From Chloroflexota bacterium (GTDB taxonomy: Bacteria; Chloroflexota; Ktedonobacteria; Ktedonobacterales; Ktedonobacteraceae): DNA of 33,826 nt. Shown piece by piece: positions 1 through 8,078 of this stretch. The DNA is taken from contig CADDZH010000056.1 in NCBI GenBank assembly GCA_902812455.1, positions 1 to 33,826 of the forward strand, given 5' to 3'. Every line of letters starts with the position of its first letter. Within the stretch, counting starts at the first letter, position 1. Both the position numbers and the translations under genes were made by a program. The notes below the pieces were generated by a model. That model saw nothing but the letters and a program-made list of their open reading frames with translations. It did not search any database and was not told the DNA's origin.

Positions 1-158
1 CGCTGCGAGCCGTGGCTTGAGACTGCTGTCCCGAAGCGGCTGAGCCGAAAAAATGTGGGGGAACAGTAGCAGGGCGAGTTGAAACGGAATGGCGAAATTG
101 TGTCCAGTCCGAGGGGGGCAGTTCACTTCCTCTTACTGCGCATGGGTTCTGGTATGTC

Positions 159-833
159 ATGAAAGAAGAGGATCTTTGGAAAAAACACTTAAAGGGTCAT
201 CCTATAGACCGGTTACCTTCCGACTACCTGCACAATTATCTGGCAGATGCATTTGCCACGTTCACCATGGGCCCTGCCTACGCCTGTGCGGCTCTCCTCT
301 TACGCTTCAATCCTGAGAGCGATGAGCAGCCAGCCATTACAAAGCGCGCTTACGTCGTGTTCTCTAGCCTGAAGCAAATGAACAGCAAATCTAAAGGTGC
401 ATACAAAGATCTTATTGATAGACTGGAGCGCGAATGGGAAGCTGCTCTCCAACAGGGCACGTTTTCTTCTCCTGAAACAACGTTGCAAGACACCGATAAA
501 GAACCGTTAGACTGGCTGGTAGATTACTTCTGGAAGTTTCTCTACATTAATACCACGTTAATTTATCCACACTCCAGATGGCTGGACATTCAGGATTGGC
601 CGGAAAAACTGGTCGAGGAAGAAGGAGTAAATGCCATTTCTTATGACCTGGCGCATCTGCGCGATGTGCTGAATGCTGCCTGGAAATCCCGGCTTGACTA
701 CCCGGATAAATCGGATGCTATTGCGCGTGCTGCCCTTAGCCTCTGGGAAAAGATTGCTGCCAGGAAAAGCAGGAGCGGCGTATCCAGCCCTGTAGGCGCG
801 AATTTAGGTTTTCAGTCAAGTAAGCGAGGATGA
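159..833 (+). CDS. Hypothetical protein upstream of the TPR gene
   Basis: A 224-residue protein that I cannot assign to a named family. It is soluble, mostly helical in composition, with no signal peptide or membrane segment. The most distinctive stretch is near residues 22-50 (HNYLADAFATF, then GPAYACAALLLRF). It recalls the HE-x-x-AD / GPAYA region of larger uncharacterised proteins, but the expected Glu after the His is Asn here, so no metal-binding role should be assumed. No clear Shine-Dalgarno precedes the ATG. The reading frame is open back to base 21, so the real start could lie upstream or use coupling: the ATG sits in an ATGA with a TGA in another frame. The stop is 3 bases before the TPR start, which indicates an operon with the TPR gene. 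The protein may be a truncated member of its family. Confidence 0.6.
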   Translation: MKEEDLWKKHLKGHPIDRLPSDYLHNYLADAFATFTMGPAYACAALLLRFNPESDEQPAITKRAYVVFSSLKQMNSKSKGAYKDLIDRLEREWEAALQQGTFSSPETTLQDTDKEPLDWLVDYFWKFLYINTTLIYPHSRWLDIQDWPEKLVEEEGVNAISYDLAHLRDVLNAAWKSRLDYPDKSDAIARAALSLWEKIAARKSRSGVSSPVGANLGFQSSKRG

Positions 834-836
834 GCG

Positions 837-3800
837 ATGAGCCAGAAGGACACAGCCCCAATACAGCGAGGCTACGAAGTGAATAACACCATATCTGCTT
901 CATCTGAGGCAAGAACAAGCCAGAGTACCGTTGTCCAGTCGATTGGCATGCAGCAGGTATCGGTATACCGCACGACTTTGAATCGCGCACAAGCTGAGTA
1001 TTTGTTAGAGCATGATGAAGAAGCTCTCACAGCAGTGAACAGTGTAATTGATGGTTTGAATCAGATTCCGGATGATTCCTCATTAATATTGAAAAATAAG
1101 GCCGAGGTCGGGAATCTCTATGCCGGGGCGTTTACTTTACTGGGGCGACTTTACGAGCGGCAGGGACAAAGTCAAAAAGCTCAAGACGCCTTCAAGAAAG
1201 CAGTAGAACGATTTGATTGGATCCATGCTCCGATACCATCCTTTACAGGGCAGGATTATGGCGATTATGGCCTGGCACTCTATAACGTAAATCGCAAAAG
1301 TGACTCAATGAAAATGCTCCAGCTAGCGGTTGAGCAAGGGAATAGCAACGCAGAAACCTATTGCACTCTTGCGGTATTGATGCGAGAACAGAATCTTTTA
1401 AGTGATGCCGAAGACCTGTTGAAGAAGGCACTGAATCTCTCAATGAATACTGCAACGAATACCGCGTCAATTTACAGCGCGCTGGCTGAAGTCTATCAAG
1501 CGCAGGATCGCCTGGATGAGGTGGTTAGCGCCTATCAAGAAGCAGTGGGGCTATTGTTAGCGGACAGCCGCTGGAACGAGGCTCTGCATGAGCTTGACCG
1601 GCTTCTTACATTGAAGCCGGAATCAGTCAACGCCCTGGTTTATAAAGGAGAGGTTTTACGCATTCTAGGACGTTTCGATGAAGCCATGGCGGTCCTCGAT
1701 CACGCCCTGTCCATCAATCCCCAGCACGCTATTGCGCTGGCCACGAAAGGCCTGGTGCTGCACGCTCTGGGCCGTAGAGAGGAGGCCATCGAAGCATTGC
1801 AGCAGGCCATCCGGCTTGACCCCGAACAAGAATGGTTCTATGGGGAACTGGGCGATTTATTACTTGATAGGGAGCGCTACGAGGAAGCGCTGCAAGCTCT
1901 TGAGCATGCCTTAACTCTTAATCCCGAAAACACATTTGCCCTGGGAAGGAAAGGGCTGGTGCTGCACGCTCTGGGCCGCAGCGAGGAGGCTGTGGCCATC
2001 ATGCAGCAGGCCATCCAGCTTGACCCGAAACAAGCCTGGTTCTATGGAGTACTGGGCGAAAACCTGCGCCTGCTAGGGCGCAACGAGGAGGCTTTGCCTG
2101 TGTTGGAACAGGCCTTGAGCCTCGATCCCCGCTATGCTTATGCTTTAGGGACAAAAGGCCAGGTATTGCACGCTCTGGGCCGCAGCGAGGAGGCTGTGGC
2201 CATCATGCAGCAGGCCATCCAGCTTGATCCTAAGCAGGCCTGGTTTTACGCTGAGCTAGGCGAAAACTTGCGCCTGCTGGGGCGCTATGAAGAGGCACTT
2301 GCAGCTCTTGAGCAGGCCCTGACCCTTAATCCCCGCTATGCTTTTGCCCTGGGAAGGAAAGGGCTGGCGCTACGCGCCCTGGGCCGCAATGAGGAAGCGC
2401 TTGCCACATTGCGGCAGGCTCTTCAATTTGAGCCGGTATTAGGCTGGATCTATCGAGAACTGGACGATTTACTGCTAACTATGGAGCGCTACGAAGAAGC
2501 GCTGCCGGTTCTGGACAAAACTCTTGAGCTGGAGCCAGATAATGCAGTGCTATGGAGGGTCAAGGGAGAATGCCTGCGCCTGCTGGGACGGTATGATGAG
2601 GCTTTGCCTGTGTTAGAGAAGGCCCTGGCTCTCAATCCTCAGGATGCAGTTGCTTTAGCCATCAAAGGCCAGGTGCTGCACGCCCTGGGGCGCTACGAGG
2701 AAGCGCTATCTTCTTTAGAGCAGGCCTTGCGCCTCGATCCTCACTATGCCTATGCCCTGGGAAGGAAAGGCCAGGTTCTGCAGAACCTGGGACGCAACGA
2801 GGAGGCTGTTGCCGTCATGCAGCAGGCTATCCAGCTTGACCCGAAACAAGCCTGGTTCTATGGGGTACTGGGCGAAAACTTGCGCCTGCTGGGCCGCAAC
2901 GAGGAGGCTTTGCCTGTGTTAGAGCAAGCCTTGCGCCTCGATCCTCATTATGCTTTCGCCCTGGGGACGAAAGGCCAGGTGTTACGTGCCATGGGCCAGA
3001 ATGAAGAGGCTGTTGCCGTCATGCAGCAGGCTCTTCAATTTGAGCCGGTACCAGACTGGATCTATGTGGAACTTGGCGATGTGCTCTTTACTATGGGCCG
3101 CTATGAAGAGGTGCTGCCAATTCTGGACAAAACCCTCGAACTGGAGCCAGATAATGCAGTGCTGTGGAGGAACAAGGGAGAATGCTTGCGCCTCCTTGGG
3201 CGCTACGAAGAGGCGCTTGGAGCTCTTGAACACGCTCTGTCCCTCAATCCCCAGGATGCAGTTGCTTCAGTCATCAAAGGCCAGGTACTGCGCGCCCTGG
3301 GCCGCAACGAGGAAGCGCTTGCCACATTGCAGCAGGCTCTTCAATTTGAACCGGTACCAGGTTGGATCTACGGAGAACTTGCCGATTTACTACTGGCTCT
3401 GGGGCGCTACGAAGAAGCGCTACCGGTTCTGGACAAGACCCTCGAACTGGAGCCGGACAATGCAGACCTCTGGAAGATCAAGGGAGAATGCTTGCGCCTG
3501 CTGGGCCGCCATGAAGAGGCGCTTGCAGCTCTTGAGCAGGCCCTGACCCTTAATCCTCAGGATGCTTTCGCCCTGGGAAGGAAAGGCCAGGTGCTGGACG
3601 CTCTGGGCCGTAACGAGGAAGCTGTTGCCGCTATGCAGCAGGCCATCCAGCTTGACCCCAACCAGGCCTGGTTTTACGCTGAGCTCGGCGAAAACTTGCG
3701 CCTGCTGGGCCGCTATGAAGAGGCGCTGTCAACCCTGGAACAGGCCTTGAGCCTCGATCCCCAATATGCTTATGCTTTAGGGACAAAAGGCCAGGTACTG

Positions 3801-5438
3801 CACGCTCTGGGCCGCAGCGAGGAAGCTGTTGGCGTCATGCAACAGGCCATCCAGCTCGATCCTAAACAAGCCTGGTTTTATGCTGAGCTCGGCGAAAACT
3901 TGCGCCTGCTGGGCCGCAACGAAGAGGCGCTTGCAGCTCTTGAGCAGGCCTTGAGCCTCGATCCCCAGTATGCTTACGCCCTGGGAAGGAAAGGGCTGGT
4001 ACTGCAGGCCCTGGGCCGCAACGAGGAAGCCGTAGCCGTCATGCAGCAGGCTATCCAGCTTGACCCCAACCAGGCCTGGTTTTATGCTGAGCTAGGCGAA
4101 AACTTGCGCTTGCTAGGCCGCAACGAGGAGGCGCTGTCGGCCTTAGAGCAGGCCTTGCACCTCGATCCTCACTATGCTTTCGCTCTGGGGACAAAGGGCC
4201 AGGTGCTACGCGCCCTGAGCCGCAACAAGGAGGCCATCGAAGCATTACAGCAGGCTATCCAGCTTGACCCCAACCAGGCATGGGTCTATATCAGCCTTGG
4301 GTCTGCATATCTATCTACGCAAGATTATGGAAAGGCCCTGGACGCCTTCAGCAAAGCACTAGAATTGAACCCTGACAATGCCATGGCTTACTGGGGCCAG
4401 GGCGAAGCATTACGCATGAAAGGCGATTACCAGAAGGCCATCGAAGCTTACGACCGGTCTTTGAAAAGACAGCCAGATGATATCTCTTCCCTCACAGGGG
4501 AAGCATACGCGTTCCTCTCTCTCGGACGCTTTAATGAAGCAATAGAATACCTGACTCAGGTCCAAAAACAAGCGCCAGATGATCCCTGGGCTTTGGCGAA
4601 TCTGGCCTGGGCCTTTTTACAACGCGGTAACCTCTTGCCGGATCCAGGCAACCATACTCATGGCATCAATGCTCAGTCTAGCGATGACGATTACCTGGAA
4701 GCGCTGCGCCTTTTAAAAAAGGCCCTGGATAAAGCCCCTGGTGATTCCTGGGTATTGTTCGTCAAAGGGATAGTACTCCTTCAAATTGCAGAGTACCAGG
4801 CAGCTTTAAAACTATTGGAACAGGTTATAAAACAGAATCCAGAAGACCCTAAGAGCTTTTACTTGAAAGGGTATGCTTTAACATATCTGGGAACAGGACG
4901 AGAGCAGGAGATACGCGAGGCTTACGAAGCAGCCCTTAAGCTGGACCCAGAAAACCTGGATTATTTCGCAGGCGTGGCAGAGGCGCTGGATCTTCTTGGG
5001 GAACGGGAGAAGGCCAATGACAAGTATCGCCAGGTCATGAAGCGAGCAACTTCGTTGCCCAACATTGGGGTGGATGAAATGAATCTCATCGGCTGGTGCC
5101 GCTATCGTTTAGGCGAGTATGACGAAGCGATCTCTCTCTTCAAAGAGATTCTATCCATCAACAGTGACAAGGTCGCTGTTCAGTTCAACCTTGGGCTGGC
5201 CCTGGCCTGTAGTAAACGAGATGGAATCGCTCGTCGCGAGTACCAACGTGGATTGATGCAGGCAGCGAAACGAGGACTGGGCAGGCGCGGCTACATTAGT
5301 GTCGCCGTCTACGACCTGCGCAATGCCATCGAGATGCATCCCGAACTCGAAATAGACAGGAGCCTGCTGGAACCCCTGGAAAAAGCCTTGCAGGAGGCGA
5401 TGGTAGAAACCTCTGCGACTATTCGTGATTCCCTGTGA
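837..5438 (+). CDS. Giant tetratricopeptide-repeat (TPR) protein, 1533 aa
   Basis: A scaffold-type protein built almost entirely of TPR helical hairpins. Residues 1-245 carry irregular TPRs. About residues 245-1155 are a near-perfect array of 34-residue units with the TPR consensus (LGRYEEALAALEQAL, LDP or LNP, Y/F at the A-helix). Irregular TPRs continue to about residue 1480, and a short helical tail follows. There is no signal peptide or membrane segment, so it should be cytoplasmic. The start is supported by GAGGA 6 bases upstream and by the 3-base gap after the preceding gene. The convergent neighbour is a CHAT protease. TPR and CHAT proteins are known partners (Craspase and related systems), so a sensor or regulator role for the TPR array is plausible but inferred. 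The units are almost identical at DNA level, so copy number may vary between strains or be collapsed in assemblies. Confidence 0.93.
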   Translation: MSQKDTAPIQRGYEVNNTISASSEARTSQSTVVQSIGMQQVSVYRTTLNRAQAEYLLEHDEEALTAVNSVIDGLNQIPDDSSLILKNKAEVGNLYAGAFTLLGRLYERQGQSQKAQDAFKKAVERFDWIHAPIPSFTGQDYGDYGLALYNVNRKSDSMKMLQLAVEQGNSNAETYCTLAVLMREQNLLSDAEDLLKKALNLSMNTATNTASIYSALAEVYQAQDRLDEVVSAYQEAVGLLLADSRWNEALHELDRLLTLKPESVNALVYKGEVLRILGRFDEAMAVLDHALSINPQHAIALATKGLVLHALGRREEAIEALQQAIRLDPEQEWFYGELGDLLLDRERYEEALQALEHALTLNPENTFALGRKGLVLHALGRSEEAVAIMQQAIQLDPKQAWFYGVLGENLRLLGRNEEALPVLEQALSLDPRYAYALGTKGQVLHALGRSEEAVAIMQQAIQLDPKQAWFYAELGENLRLLGRYEEALAALEQALTLNPRYAFALGRKGLALRALGRNEEALATLRQALQFEPVLGWIYRELDDLLLTMERYEEALPVLDKTLELEPDNAVLWRVKGECLRLLGRYDEALPVLEKALALNPQDAVALAIKGQVLHALGRYEEALSSLEQALRLDPHYAYALGRKGQVLQNLGRNEEAVAVMQQAIQLDPKQAWFYGVLGENLRLLGRNEEALPVLEQALRLDPHYAFALGTKGQVLRAMGQNEEAVAVMQQALQFEPVPDWIYVELGDVLFTMGRYEEVLPILDKTLELEPDNAVLWRNKGECLRLLGRYEEALGALEHALSLNPQDAVASVIKGQVLRALGRNEEALATLQQALQFEPVPGWIYGELADLLLALGRYEEALPVLDKTLELEPDNADLWKIKGECLRLLGRHEEALAALEQALTLNPQDAFALGRKGQVLDALGRNEEAVAAMQQAIQLDPNQAWFYAELGENLRLLGRYEEALSTLEQALSLDPQYAYALGTKGQVLHALGRSEEAVGVMQQAIQLDPKQAWFYAELGENLRLLGRNEEALAALEQALSLDPQYAYALGRKGLVLQALGRNEEAVAVMQQAIQLDPNQAWFYAELGENLRLLGRNEEALSALEQALHLDPHYAFALGTKGQVLRALSRNKEAIEALQQAIQLDPNQAWVYISLGSAYLSTQDYGKALDAFSKALELNPDNAMAYWGQGEALRMKGDYQKAIEAYDRSLKRQPDDISSLTGEAYAFLSLGRFNEAIEYLTQVQKQAPDDPWALANLAWAFLQRGNLLPDPGNHTHGINAQSSDDDYLEALRLLKKALDKAPGDSWVLFVKGIVLLQIAEYQAALKLLEQVIKQNPEDPKSFYLKGYALTYLGTGREQEIREAYEAALKLDPENLDYFAGVAEALDLLGEREKANDKYRQVMKRATSLPNIGVDEMNLIGWCRYRLGEYDEAISLFKEILSINSDKVAVQFNLGLALACSKRDGIARREYQRGLMQAAKRGLGRRGYISVAVYDLRNAIEMHPELEIDRSLLEPLEKALQEAMVETSATIRDSL
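1570..4330 (+). repeat. Tandem 102-nt / 204-nt coding repeat within the TPR gene
   Basis: Roughly 27 tandem 102-nt units. A word such as ATCCAGCTTGA recurs near 2013, 2217, 2829, 3645, 4053 and 4257, in steps of 204 nt or multiples of it (3849 has ATCCAGCTCGA). Another unit type, beginning CTTCAATTTGA, occurs at 2421, 3033 and 3339, separated by 612 and 306 nt. Two alternating TPR types form a 204-nt higher-order unit, which implies recent block duplication or gene conversion. Confidence 0.9.
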
Positions 5439-5440
5439 TC

Positions 5441-5455
5441 TTCCCTATAAGGGAA
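5441..5455. terminator. Short hairpin between convergent TPR and CHAT genes
   Basis: TTCCCT and AGGGAA form a 6-bp stem around a 3-base loop in the 48-bp gap between two converging stop codons. No T-tract follows on either strand, so termination here is only a guess. Confidence 0.3.
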
Positions 5456-5486
5456 TAGATTGCCTGGCCTGAAAGCCCTCTCACTG

Positions 5487-7598
5487 CTAAACTACTAGCA
5501 AACCTGGCTCAATCTGTGTATCGGCATCGCAGTAGAGCGCGTAAAGCAGGCCGAGGAGATTGTTATTCTTGTAAAAGAAGTCCTGGCGCAGTTGCAGGAA
5601 TATTTGACCTACCGGTTTATTGCCTTGCAGAAAATACTCAAAGAAGTCTTGCGCCCACCGGGCAGCAAAGATAGCCGGCACCTCGCTTTCAGTACCGATC
5701 ATGCCCCGTGCACCCCTGGCAGTGAAATAGGGCATAAAACCATCGTAAAAACGCGGCGATAGTTCGGCTGACTCGCAGGCATTGATAAATACAAGCGGTT
5801 TACCGGGTAATATCACTCCCGTTGGCGCATACACAGATAAATCCCCTAACAGCAGTTTCTTCCCTCCGCTGAACTTCAAATAAGAAGCATCAGGCCCTTT
5901 TTTCTCATCTGTGGCAGCGTGACAATAAAAGTAAAGAATCTGGTCGGTAGTGCTATTGCTGGCTAGCGCCCGGGTGACCTCATGGAGTTCAGACCTGATC
6001 ACTACGCTTGCGGGGGGATTACGTTGTTTGGTTTTTTCCCAGTATGATACTTGACCGGCAACAAACCCCATGGGCATCTGTACATCAATATCAGTATTGA
6101 CGTTCAGGCTGACATTCAAGCTGGGGCGACTCTTTATCACGTAGTCAGGCAACTGGCCGGTCTGCTGTACCGGTATATGCTCGATGATATGCTTGAGGCC
6201 GAGGAATTTCTCCGGGTTGATATGCTCTTCATCAAAGCGATCCGCCACATAGAGGATGCCCCACGGGATCAGGAATTGCTGTGAGACAATTTGAATCTTG
6301 AGCACATTTTGCTCGGCTATTTCGCGGAGCCGATCTCCCAATTCTCTTGTCCCAGCGTGAGCGGACGGGCCGTAAAATATCTTCTGATACAGCTTGAAGC
6401 CGGCCTTCGCCAGGCATCTCAGCGCCTCTTCGTTGATATCTGGCGGAATAGCAATCCCCGTCTGGTAAACTCGCGTATTATCAGGCGCGGTCATATAGAC
6501 GATGTCATGCAGGACTGTTCGTACCTCGTCTAGCAAGATGACGAGCTGGTCTTTCGTAACCGCCAGGTCGTCATCCTTCGACACGCCTGCCACCATCAGC
6601 AGGTGATAACCTGAACCAGCTTCTGTTACCGTTAATGAAAGATCTCGCGGTTGTATCGCAAATGCCCCATCTACTGGCCTACCCAGGGTCTTGACATCTA
6701 TGATCGTTCGACCTTGAGATTCCTCGACAGCGAAGGTGAGCGTCAGGGCCTGGATAAAGTTATTATTGCGGTAGAAGTTAGCTGTGACCTGGCCTGTTCC
6801 TTTTTTATGAGGCTCAATCTCGAAGATGGGCTTGTTCTTTGACTTGCCGCTCCTGGGCAGGTAGAGCATTTGGGGATTCTTCGTATAGATCGTGAAATCC
6901 CTGCTTGTGAGATGGATAGCCAGCTCTACCTGCTCCTCTCCTGGCTCAAACAGGCGACTCTCGTCAAGCGGACTGGAAGCGCCTGTAGCGCTCTGTATAA
7001 CATCTACCGCAAAAGCCAGCCGGTAGACTTCGTTCAGTTTTAACGGTTCAGTCGAGGGGTGCTCCATAATCTCTGCATTAATCCAGCGCTTTCCCGGTTC
7101 TGCTGCAGGCCGCTCGGGGGATGCCGGTTCCGCCTGCACCGGCCGCTTGCCAATGGCTACCTCGCCGCGTTCTGGTACAGGCTGCTCGGGGGGTGCTGGT
7201 TCCGCTGTTGGATAAACTTCAGGCGCACCGGCAAACGTCTCATCTGTCTCTGTTGCAACGAGATCATCATCCCAGCCAAAAAACCTTTGTTCAGAAACAA
7301 TACTCTCTGACCAATCAGCCGGCCTCCTGGAGTTGATGGCTTTCCCCTCTTCTAAGGATTGCATCACAGCTTGAGCCGCTTCGATGATCTCCTCATCCTT
7401 GTCAGCACCCACCAGGATAAGCTCTTGCCTGAGTGAGTTTTCCCAGGCAGCAGGATTCTTTTCAAACTGGGCCAGAATTGACTCAGCACGCGCATTGCCG
7501 CTGAACTTATGGCGGATCAGCGTTTTCAAAAGCTGGTAGGTTGGACTGCTACTAATACCAGACATAAGAGCGTTGAGGATAAAGGTGATTGAGTCCAT
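5487..7598 (-). CDS. CHAT-domain (caspase-like) protease, 703 aa
   Basis: A predicted cysteine protease of the CHAT family (clan CD, caspase/separase-like). Residues 1-90 form a small helical N-terminal domain of a type common in Chloroflexota, cyanobacterial and actinobacterial effector proteins. A Pro/Glu-rich linker follows (about 110-170), then a beta-rich middle region (about 175-330) and a C-terminal CHAT domain (about 370-703). The presumed catalytic His560 lies in YFYCHA after a hydrophobic strand. Cys608 lies in VFINACES, 48 residues later, as expected for the dyad. There is no signal peptide. Start choice: GAGGTG lies 5 bases before the ATG. The gene converges on a giant TPR gene with 48 bp between stops. 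CHAT proteases are commonly activated by a partner and cleave specific proteins. The substrate here is unknown. Confidence 0.85.
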   Translation of the reverse strand: MDSITFILNALMSGISSSPTYQLLKTLIRHKFSGNARAESILAQFEKNPAAWENSLRQELILVGADKDEEIIEAAQAVMQSLEEGKAINSRRPADWSESIVSEQRFFGWDDDLVATETDETFAGAPEVYPTAEPAPPEQPVPERGEVAIGKRPVQAEPASPERPAAEPGKRWINAEIMEHPSTEPLKLNEVYRLAFAVDVIQSATGASSPLDESRLFEPGEEQVELAIHLTSRDFTIYTKNPQMLYLPRSGKSKNKPIFEIEPHKKGTGQVTANFYRNNNFIQALTLTFAVEESQGRTIIDVKTLGRPVDGAFAIQPRDLSLTVTEAGSGYHLLMVAGVSKDDDLAVTKDQLVILLDEVRTVLHDIVYMTAPDNTRVYQTGIAIPPDINEEALRCLAKAGFKLYQKIFYGPSAHAGTRELGDRLREIAEQNVLKIQIVSQQFLIPWGILYVADRFDEEHINPEKFLGLKHIIEHIPVQQTGQLPDYVIKSRPSLNVSLNVNTDIDVQMPMGFVAGQVSYWEKTKQRNPPASVVIRSELHEVTRALASNSTTDQILYFYCHAATDEKKGPDASYLKFSGGKKLLLGDLSVYAPTGVILPGKPLVFINACESAELSPRFYDGFMPYFTARGARGMIGTESEVPAIFAARWAQDFFEYFLQGNKPVGQIFLQLRQDFFYKNNNLLGLLYALYCDADTQIEPGLLVV

Positions 7599-7691
7599 TA
7601 TTCACCTCGTGGTAATGCAGTGTTAAAAAAGCTCCGAATGCCAGCCGCACAAGCGTGTATAAGACCATACAACTCATCAAGGAACAGGTAC

Positions 7692-7720
7692 AATATATAT
7701 GAAAATCAAAAGAAAAACAA
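7692..7720 (-). promoter_or_regulatory. Candidate promoter for the CHAT gene
   Basis: On the minus strand TTGTTT and TATATT are separated by 17 bases, giving a leader of about 87 nt. The -35 is weak (3 of 6) and the -10 is 5 of 6. Confidence 0.4.
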
Positions 7721-7759
7721 TAGTCTCTCTCAATCAGGTGATCTTGATGAATTCTCCCC

Positions 7760-7788
7760 TTGACAGGGGCCTATTGTGTGCCTATAAT
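7760..7788 (+). promoter_or_regulatory. Consensus sigma-70-type promoter of the DAHP synthase leader
   Basis: Perfect TTGACA (7760-7765) and perfect TATAAT (7783-7788) are separated by 17 bases. Transcription should begin near 7795, about 285 nt before the aroF start. This leaves room for the leader ORF and terminator described next. A small hairpin ACCGAC/GTCGGT lies at 7804-7821, just inside the transcript. Confidence 0.88.
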
Positions 7789-7854
7789 CATACATAGATA
7801 CTAACCGACTGGAACGTCGGTAAATGGCAAGAAAGATAAACGGAACAACCAGCA

Positions 7855-7944
7855 ATGCTCAGCGACCAGCAACAAGAACAAGAACAGAACAGCAGAACCA
7901 TCCGCCACAGCGGTTATTGCTATTATTATAGCCCTCCAGCTTGA
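7855..7944 (+). CDS. Putative 29-aa tyrosine-rich leader peptide of aroF
   Basis: The ORF begins MLSDQQQEQEQNS and ends GYCYYYSPPA. Four of five consecutive codons at 7915-7929 are TAT (Tyr), with one TGC. The ORF lies between a consensus promoter and an intrinsic terminator ahead of DAHP synthase, an enzyme of tyrosine synthesis. The Shine-Dalgarno is poor (GGA about 10 bases upstream). An overlapping frame (ATG 7824, stop 7929-7931) reads the same bases as five Leu codons. The Tyr frame is preferred because it fits the pathway. Translation is inferred, not shown. Confidence 0.6.
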   Translation: MLSDQQQEQEQNSRTIRHSGYCYYYSPPA

Positions 7945-7989
7945 TGGTGGGCCCTTTGGGCTGAGCAAAATATCACCAGCAGGCTGGAG
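7934..7989 (+). promoter_or_regulatory. Leader RNA structure between leader ORF and terminator
   Basis: CTCCAGC (7934-7940) can pair with GCTGGAG (7983-7989). Inside this, TGGTG (7945-7949) faces CACCA (7974-7978), and GCCC-TTT-GGGC forms a local hairpin at 7951-7961. The 5' arm overlaps the end of the leader ORF, so a ribosome held at the Tyr codons would mask it. CCCTTT (7952-7957) could instead pair with AAA...GGG of the terminator arm as an antiterminator. The competing folds are inferred by eye. Confidence 0.5.
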
Positions 7990-8020
7990 AAAGCAGGGGA
8001 CAACAAACCTCTGCTTTTTT
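7990..8020 (+). terminator. Intrinsic terminator (attenuator) upstream of aroF
   Basis: AAAGCAGGGG (7990-7999) pairs with CCTCTGCTTT (8008-8017), a 10-bp stem with one G-U pair and an 8-base loop. A run of six T (8015-8020) follows. It lies inside the transcription unit, 43 bases before the aroF Shine-Dalgarno, so read-through would decide aroF expression. Confidence 0.85.
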
Positions 8021-8078
8021 GTTTGTATTGAGCACATTTGCTTGTACTGAGCACGGCAGTGTGGAGAGGACTTGTCAT

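Noticed and set aside
89..316. 75-codon open frame overlapping the first gene
   Set aside because: It overlaps the 159-833 gene in another frame, is Cys-rich with no recognisable motif, and has no ribosome site.
2950..3546. 198-codon open frame inside the TPR gene
   Set aside because: It is an alternative frame of the same repeats, with a Trp/Cys/Arg-rich composition produced by the repeat.
1570..4330. Regularly spaced DNA repeats resembling a CRISPR-like array
   Set aside because: The units are contiguous, 102 nt and in frame, and encode TPR motifs; there are no unique spacers between fixed short repeats.
7795..8078. T-box riboswitch in the aroF leader
   Set aside because: No T-box (TGGNACCGCG-like) sequence or stem I specifier layout is visible; a short Tyr-rich ORF with a terminator explains the region better.
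8019..8078. Upstream TTG start for DAHP synthase
   Set aside because: It lies in the terminator T-tract and adds 20 unrelated residues; ATG 8079 has a strong ribosome site and the family N-terminus.
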